DNA from: an uncultured Balneolaceae bacterium
Lineage (GTDB): Bacteria > Bacteroidota > Rhodothermia > Balneolales > Balneolaceae
Direction of reading: 5' to 3'
Assembly (NCBI GenBank): GCA_938003885.1
Contig: CALKWT010000236.1
Coordinates: 1-9,892, forward strand
Length of the DNA: 9,892 nucleotides
Shown here: positions 6,681 to 9,892 of the stretch, piece by piece
Numbering within the stretch: position 1 is the first letter of the stretch
Layout: every line of letters begins with the position of its first letter
Program-made: the position numbers and the translations under genes
The notes under the pieces: model-generated
Databases searched by the model: none
The model's input: the letters and a program-made list of their open reading frames with translations, nothing else
What the model was told of the DNA's origin: nothing

Positions 6681-7949
6681 CTATTGAGTGATCCGACGGA
6701 TCGAAGCCCCCACTGCATTCAGCTTCTGTTCCAGCCGTTCGTAGCCTCTGTCGAGATGATAAACACGCAGGATCTCTGATTCTCCTTCCGCAACCATAGC
6801 AGCCATCACCAGGCTCACACTGGCCCTCAGGTCGGTACTCATTACGGAGGCACCCGAGAGTGTGGTTTTACCGCGAATGGTCACTCTGTTTTTCTCCACT
6901 TCCAGGTCGGCTCCCAGCCGGTTTAACTCCGGAACATAACTGAAGCGGTCAAAATAGACCGTATCGGTAACGGTAGAGGTACCCTCAATCTGAGTCATCA
7001 GGGTTGCCCACTGCGCCTGAAGGTCGGTAGGAAAACCAGGGTAGATAGCGGTTTTGATGGAGACCGGTTTGAGATTTCCGTTCGATTTCACCCGGATCGT
7101 ATCTCCATCGATCGTCAGGCCGACCCCCGTTTTTTTCAGGTTGGCTGTAAAATTTCCAAGATCTTCCGGTTTGCAGCCCGTCAGAGTCAAATCCGATTCA
7201 GGATGCATGGCAGCTGCGATCATGAAGGTTCCTGTCTCAATCCGGTCAGGATCATTTCGCATCTCCACACCCGAAAGTGTATCTGTTTTACGGATGGTAA
7301 GGGTGTCTGTACCGATTCCTGTGATATCTGCCCCCATTTTAGTGAGCATATTGCAGAGCAAGACGACGTCAGGCTCTCTTGCAGCGTTATGAATCACAAA
7401 TTTTTCCGCCCGTTTCACCGCTCCCAGAACCAGGTTGATGGTGGCTCCCACACTGCTCGGTTCCAGCGTAAACTCACCGCCTTTCACGGTTTCACCAGGC
7501 AGGGAGGCGTGCACATATCCGCTATCCAGTGTGATCTCCACACCCATCTTTTCAAATCCCTGCAGATGCAGATCGACGGGACGGGGGCCCCAGGCGCAGC
7601 CTCCCGGCAGGGAGACTTTTGCTTTCCCCTTGCGCCCGATCAGTGCACCCAGCATATAGAATGAGGCGCGCATCTTCCGGACCAGCTCATAAGGGGCATA
7701 GGTGCTGTCCAATCCGGCAGGGTCGATTCGCAGAATGTTCTCGTCCTCATTGAATGTGACCTCCGTTCCGGTTTGCCGGATCACTTCATTAAATGTGAAG
7801 ATATCTCTCAGTCTGGGAATGAGTTTCAGTGTCGAAGGGGAGTCTCCCAGCAAGGAGGCGGCCATCAGAGGGAGTGCCGCATTTTTGGATCCGCTGACAG
7901 GGATTGTACCCCGCAAGGGGGTCGGTCCATTTATAATAAATTTATCCAC
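6681..7949 (-). CDS. murA: UDP-N-acetylglucosamine 1-carboxyvinyltransferase (MurA)
   Basis: A 422-residue enzyme that transfers enolpyruvate from phosphoenolpyruvate to UDP-GlcNAc, the first committed step of peptidoglycan synthesis in the cytoplasm. Lys22-Asn23 in SGSKNAALP match the conserved substrate-binding pair. The catalytic cysteine is Cys118 in PGGCAWGPRPVDLH, so the enzyme has the fosfomycin-targeted Cys form. Arg123 in the same loop, Asp309 in YPGFPTD and Arg401 in HLDRGYERLE correspond to known active-site residues. The length is normal. The start codon is GTG: no in-frame ATG fits, and MDKFIINGPT aligns with the family N-terminus. The GTG lies inside the end of the biotin carrier gene, sharing eight bases with it, with only a weak AGAAG upstream. 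Translation is therefore probably coupled to the upstream gene. Confidence 0.97.
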   Translation of the reverse strand: MDKFIINGPTPLRGTIPVSGSKNAALPLMAASLLGDSPSTLKLIPRLRDIFTFNEVIRQTGTEVTFNEDENILRIDPAGLDSTYAPYELVRKMRASFYMLGALIGRKGKAKVSLPGGCAWGPRPVDLHLQGFEKMGVEITLDSGYVHASLPGETVKGGEFTLEPSSVGATINLVLGAVKRAEKFVIHNAAREPDVVLLCNMLTKMGADITGIGTDTLTIRKTDTLSGVEMRNDPDRIETGTFMIAAAMHPESDLTLTGCKPEDLGNFTANLKKTGVGLTIDGDTIRVKSNGNLKPVSIKTAIYPGFPTDLQAQWATLMTQIEGTSTVTDTVYFDRFSYVPELNRLGADLEVEKNRVTIRGKTTLSGASVMSTDLRASVSLVMAAMVAEGESEILRVYHLDRGYERLEQKLNAVGASIRRITQ

Positions 7950-8454
7950 GTGATTTGACTTCTATAAGTAATTGATTTTTTTCTACATTATCGCCGACAG
8001 TAATTTGGATGGAACGGACCATGCCGGAGCATCCGGAGAGCAGTTCATTTTCCATCTTCATCGCCTCAAGAATCAGAACCGGCTCTCCGATATCAATATC
8101 ATCACCCTCCTTTACAAGGATATCCAACACCTTTCCCGGCATGGGTGCCAGTATATCAGAGGTTGTGTTTGATTCGCCGGAAGAAATTCCAAGCTCTTTG
8201 AGCAATAGATCATTTTCATTCTGTACCCGGGCTGTGCAGTACTGTCCGTTCAGGGAAAACTGAATTTCACTGCCGTCTTTCCGGATGTTATCGACACGCC
8301 AGACTTTTGTTCCGGTCCGAAGCAGCATCCGGTCCCTTTCCCGGTGAATAATCTGAAATGAGATCTCTTCTCCGGAACCACCGGTAACCAGGCCCGCCTC
8401 AGAGTTCAGATCGAGATGGAAAATCTCTCCGTTAATCTCCGATTCAAATTTCAT
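7942..8454 (-). CDS. Biotin carboxyl carrier protein of an acyl-CoA/oxaloacetate-type carboxylase
   Basis: A 170-residue biotin carrier. The C-terminal biotinyl domain (about 98-168) contains APMPGKV (103-109) and the biotinylation motif EAMKMEN, with the attachment lysine at Lys133. The preceding region (about 1-85) is a small beta-rich domain, as in carriers of propionyl-CoA, methylmalonyl-CoA or oxaloacetate carboxylases. It lacks the N-terminus and Pro/Ala linker typical of AccB of fatty-acid synthesis. The ATG overlaps the stop of the upstream winged-helix gene as ATGA, and AGGAG lies two bases before the ATG within that gene's last codons. It overlaps murA by eight bases downstream. No biotin carboxylase or carboxyltransferase gene is in the window, so the enzyme it serves is unknown. 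Confidence 0.9.
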   Translation of the reverse strand: MKFESEINGEIFHLDLNSEAGLVTGGSGEEISFQIIHRERDRMLLRTGTKVWRVDNIRKDGSEIQFSLNGQYCTARVQNENDLLLKELGISSGESNTTSDILAPMPGKVLDILVKEGDDIDIGEPVLILEAMKMENELLSGCSGMVRSIQITVGDNVEKNQLLIEVKSRG

Positions 8455-8720
8455 GACTCCTGGATCATTTTAAGCCCCGATTTTGTGGCTTGAAAAGAGA
8501 ATTGGCGGATATTGTCGGAGTCATAGAAAGGGGAAGCTGTCCTCCCGTTCTCCAAGTCCATCACTTCCACCATCTGATGGTTGATCAGGGTGATCAGATC
8601 ATCGCGAATCGTTCCATAATCAAGTCCGGTCTCTTCCAGTAGATGCTGGAAGGATTCCACGAATATGAGTTCCCTGATGATCGCTTTTTCCGAAGGCGTA
8701 AGTTTTAATTTTTTATTCAT
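8451..8720 (-). CDS. Small winged-helix-like protein of unknown function
   Basis: An 89-residue soluble protein that I do not recognise by name. It looks like a minimal winged helix-turn-helix. Helix 1 is about residues 9-21 (SEKAIIRELIF), helix 2 about 24-31 and the candidate recognition helix about 35-48 (DYGTIRDDLITLINHQ). A wing-like segment ends FQATKSGLKMI (77-86), resembling the closing strand of MarR/PadR-like wings. There is no ligand or enzyme domain. Its stop overlaps the biotin carrier start by four bases (ATGA). The only possible start is the ATG at 8720, because an in-frame TAG lies 18 bases upstream. Unusually, GGAGG is directly adjacent to that ATG, with no spacer, so it may be a poor ribosome site. 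Gene overlap argues it is real. A regulatory role is inference. Confidence 0.75.
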   Translation of the reverse strand: MNKKLKLTPSEKAIIRELIFVESFQHLLEETGLDYGTIRDDLITLINHQMVEVMDLENGRTASPFYDSDNIRQFSFQATKSGLKMIQES

Positions 8721-8832
8721 CCTCCAAAATAGAACCTATTCCGTTAAAATGACAATGGCGGCAGAGGGAAAGTGCCGGGATGTGAAAGAGGTTAGAGGCC
8801 AACTCTCCGAAAGAGTGTGTTTTCTCTGCTCC

Positions 8833-9333
8833 TTACTCTATCAGAACATCCCCGTAGGTGATCACATTTTCCCGCTCATCGGTCACGATAAGTCGGTGCA
8901 GCCCCAGGGGGTTTTCTCTGTGGAACGGGATGGTACCGGCATCCAGAGATAAAATGACGATAGAAGGTATCGGGCCAGGGTAATCTGCCACAGGCATCGA
9001 TGCCTGGAGCTGGTAACTGAAGGAGAAGACCTGAATCCGCTGGATATCATTGATTCCTGCCAGGCTGATCTGAAGGGTCAGGCGGTCGTTGCTCAGTACC
9101 GGATTGGGATAGATCGGATCTACAGAGTAGACCAGGCCGGAAAAGAAAGGAGAAATTCTCCAGTCATCCTCATCCACATTTTCCCGGTCGATCTCTCCTG
9201 TTCCGCTCGTCTTCGTGAAGCCGGATGGCTCTCCAAACGCTTCACGCTCAAATTGAAGCTGCGCCTCATCCTGTCCGCACGAGAGGAGGAACAGGAGGGG
9301 AACAATCATGTAGAGCGCGCGTCTAAAGGCCAT
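8833..9333 (-). CDS. Predicted lipoprotein with C-terminal beta-sandwich (YPNPV-type) domain
   Basis: A 166-residue protein with a clear lipoprotein signal: basic MAFRRAL, a hydrophobic stretch (8-17) and lipobox LLSC, placing the lipidated cysteine at Cys19. It should sit in the outer or inner membrane facing the periplasm. A polar acidic linker (about 20-60) is followed by a domain with IYPNPVLSNDRLTLQ (74-88), alternating hydrophobic strands and a closing GLHRLIVTDERENVITYGDV (144-163). This layout recalls Ig-like or type IX sorting-type domains of Bacteroidota relatives, which often begin YPNP. True sorting domains end in a more typical pattern, so I do not call it a secretion substrate. 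The stop is 112 bases before the winged-helix gene. A weak hairpin (ACTCT/AGAGT, 8802-8815) lies in that gap. Function unknown. Confidence 0.75.
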   Translation of the reverse strand: MAFRRALYMIVPLLFLLSCGQDEAQLQFEREAFGEPSGFTKTSGTGEIDRENVDEDDWRISPFFSGLVYSVDPIYPNPVLSNDRLTLQISLAGINDIQRIQVFSFSYQLQASMPVADYPGPIPSIVILSLDAGTIPFHRENPLGLHRLIVTDERENVITYGDVLIE

Positions 9334-9631
9334 TGGTTTTTCAATCTGTTTTCATCTGCTGAATATTCAGCAGACGTTTCTGTTCTCATTGACGTTCATC
9401 CATTATCAAACTCCGTTTATTCGGTTGTACGCAACATGGTTCAGGACGGACCGATGGAAAGAGTCGATGGACATCTGTCTGAACTTCATCCATTCGCTGA
9501 TAACCGATTTAAATGAAACGGGAAAAATAAAGTTCGTATTTTGCAACGGAGATTCATGTAGAATTCTCTGCGAAATCTGATCCGCAATGCCTTCACCGGC
9601 AGCGGGAGAAATAAATAATTTATAAAGAAGC
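9334..9631. promoter_or_regulatory. Divergent intergenic region between lipoprotein and ArsC-like gene
   Basis: These 298 bases separate two divergent genes and should hold both promoters. The palindrome at 9355-9374 is listed separately. A 10-base direct repeat TTCATCCATT occurs at 9395-9404 and 9485-9494, which could be chance. A minus-strand GATAAT occurs near 9403-9408, but without a good -35. Open frames here on both strands have no protein-like features. Confidence 0.45.
9355..9374. promoter_or_regulatory. Perfect 20-bp palindrome upstream of the lipoprotein gene
   Basis: TCTGCTGAATATTCAGCAGA is its own reverse complement over all 20 bases. It ends 21 bases before the lipoprotein ATG, so it lies in that gene's promoter or 5' untranslated region. 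Zero loop length makes a binding site for a symmetric dimeric regulator more likely than an RNA hairpin. CTG...CAG ends recall LexA boxes, but the spacing does not match the E. coli form. The regulator is unknown. Confidence 0.55.
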
Positions 9632-9892
9632 ATGATACAGGTTTACGGTATTAAAAACTGCAACAAGATAAGAGATACGCTTTCCTGGCTAAAAGAGCGC
9701 AATATTGAACATCACTTTTACGATTTGAAAAAAGAGCCGCTCACCCGTGAAGAGCTCGAAGAATTTGTATACCGAATCGGGCTGGATGTCCTGGTGAACA
9801 AACGTGGGATGACCTGGCGGCGTCTTGGCCTCAAAGACAAAGATTTAAATGAGGATGCACTTTTTGAAGTCCTGCTTGAAAACCAGTCCATG
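9632..9892 (+). CDS. ArsC/Spx/YffB-family thioredoxin-fold protein (3' end outside window)
   Basis: The first 87 codons of a gene that runs off the right edge. The protein starts MIQVYGIKNC, with the redox-type cysteine at Cys10 as in ArsC-like thioredoxin folds. It carries NKRGMTWRRL at 56-65, the signature shared by E. coli YffB and related proteins annotated as arsenate reductase family or Spx/MgsR family. E. coli YffB is about 118 residues, so roughly 30 residues are missing. No second cysteine follows Cys10 closely, unlike the CXXC of Spx. The ATG is preceded by AAAGAAG one base away, a modest ribosome site. Many members lack proven arsenate reductase activity, so the function is uncertain. 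It is the only plus-strand gene and diverges from the lipoprotein. Confidence 0.88.
   Translation, partial: MIQVYGIKNCNKIRDTLSWLKERNIEHHFYDLKKEPLTREELEEFVYRIGLDVLVNKRGMTWRRLGLKDKDLNEDALFEVLLENQSM

Noticed and set aside
8802..8815. ACTCT/AGAGT hairpin followed by GTGTTTT as a terminator
   Set aside because: The stem has only five pairs, the T-run is on the plus strand where no gene ends, and the minus strand has no T-run.
9406..9633. Minus-strand 75-codon open frame upstream of the lipoprotein
   Set aside because: No family features, and it spans the start and ribosome site of the plus-strand ArsC-like gene.

Overview
The window reads as chromosomal housekeeping DNA from a Gram-negative bacterium of the Bacteroidota/Balneolota/Rhodothermota side of the tree. 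I infer this from a lipoprotein with a C-terminal YPNPV-type domain, a long S41 C-terminal processing protease, an RNase E/G of the short rng type, weak or missing Shine-Dalgarno sequences at most starts, and roughly balanced base composition in the genes. The lineage is an inference. No mobile element, CRISPR array, tRNA, rRNA or phage gene was seen.

All complete genes lie on the minus strand, so transcription runs from high to low coordinates. From the right, a lipoprotein (8833-9333) is followed after 112 bases by a tightly packed cluster. The cluster holds a small winged-helix-like protein (8451-8720), a biotin carboxyl carrier protein (7942-8454) and murA (6681-7949). These genes overlap by 4 and 8 bases, which points to translational coupling. 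murA starts with GTG inside the end of the biotin carrier gene.

The 676-base gap between murA and rng (6005-6680) has three parts in minus-strand order: a GC-rich, hairpin-rich murA 3' region ending in a UUCG-loop terminator candidate (about 6411-6431), a very AT-rich stretch with a palindrome (6320-6340), and a long structured leader in front of rng. Next come rng (4253-6004), hslV (3681-4229) and hslU (2256-3671), with gaps of 23 and 9 bases. They look like one RNA-turnover and protein-quality-control operon. A 340-base gap with two inverted repeats separates hslU from the S41 periplasmic protease gene (29-1915).

On the plus strand, only an ArsC/Spx/YffB-family thioredoxin-fold gene (from 9632, cut by the window end) is credible. 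It diverges from the lipoprotein across a 298-base region containing a perfect 20-base palindrome.

No new multi-gene system is evident. The points most worth a second look are non-coding: the rng leader, the murA 3' region, the hairpin after hslU whose G-U pairs fit only the minus-strand RNA, and the two palindromes. The small winged-helix gene coupled to a biotin carrier and murA is the most interesting coding context.
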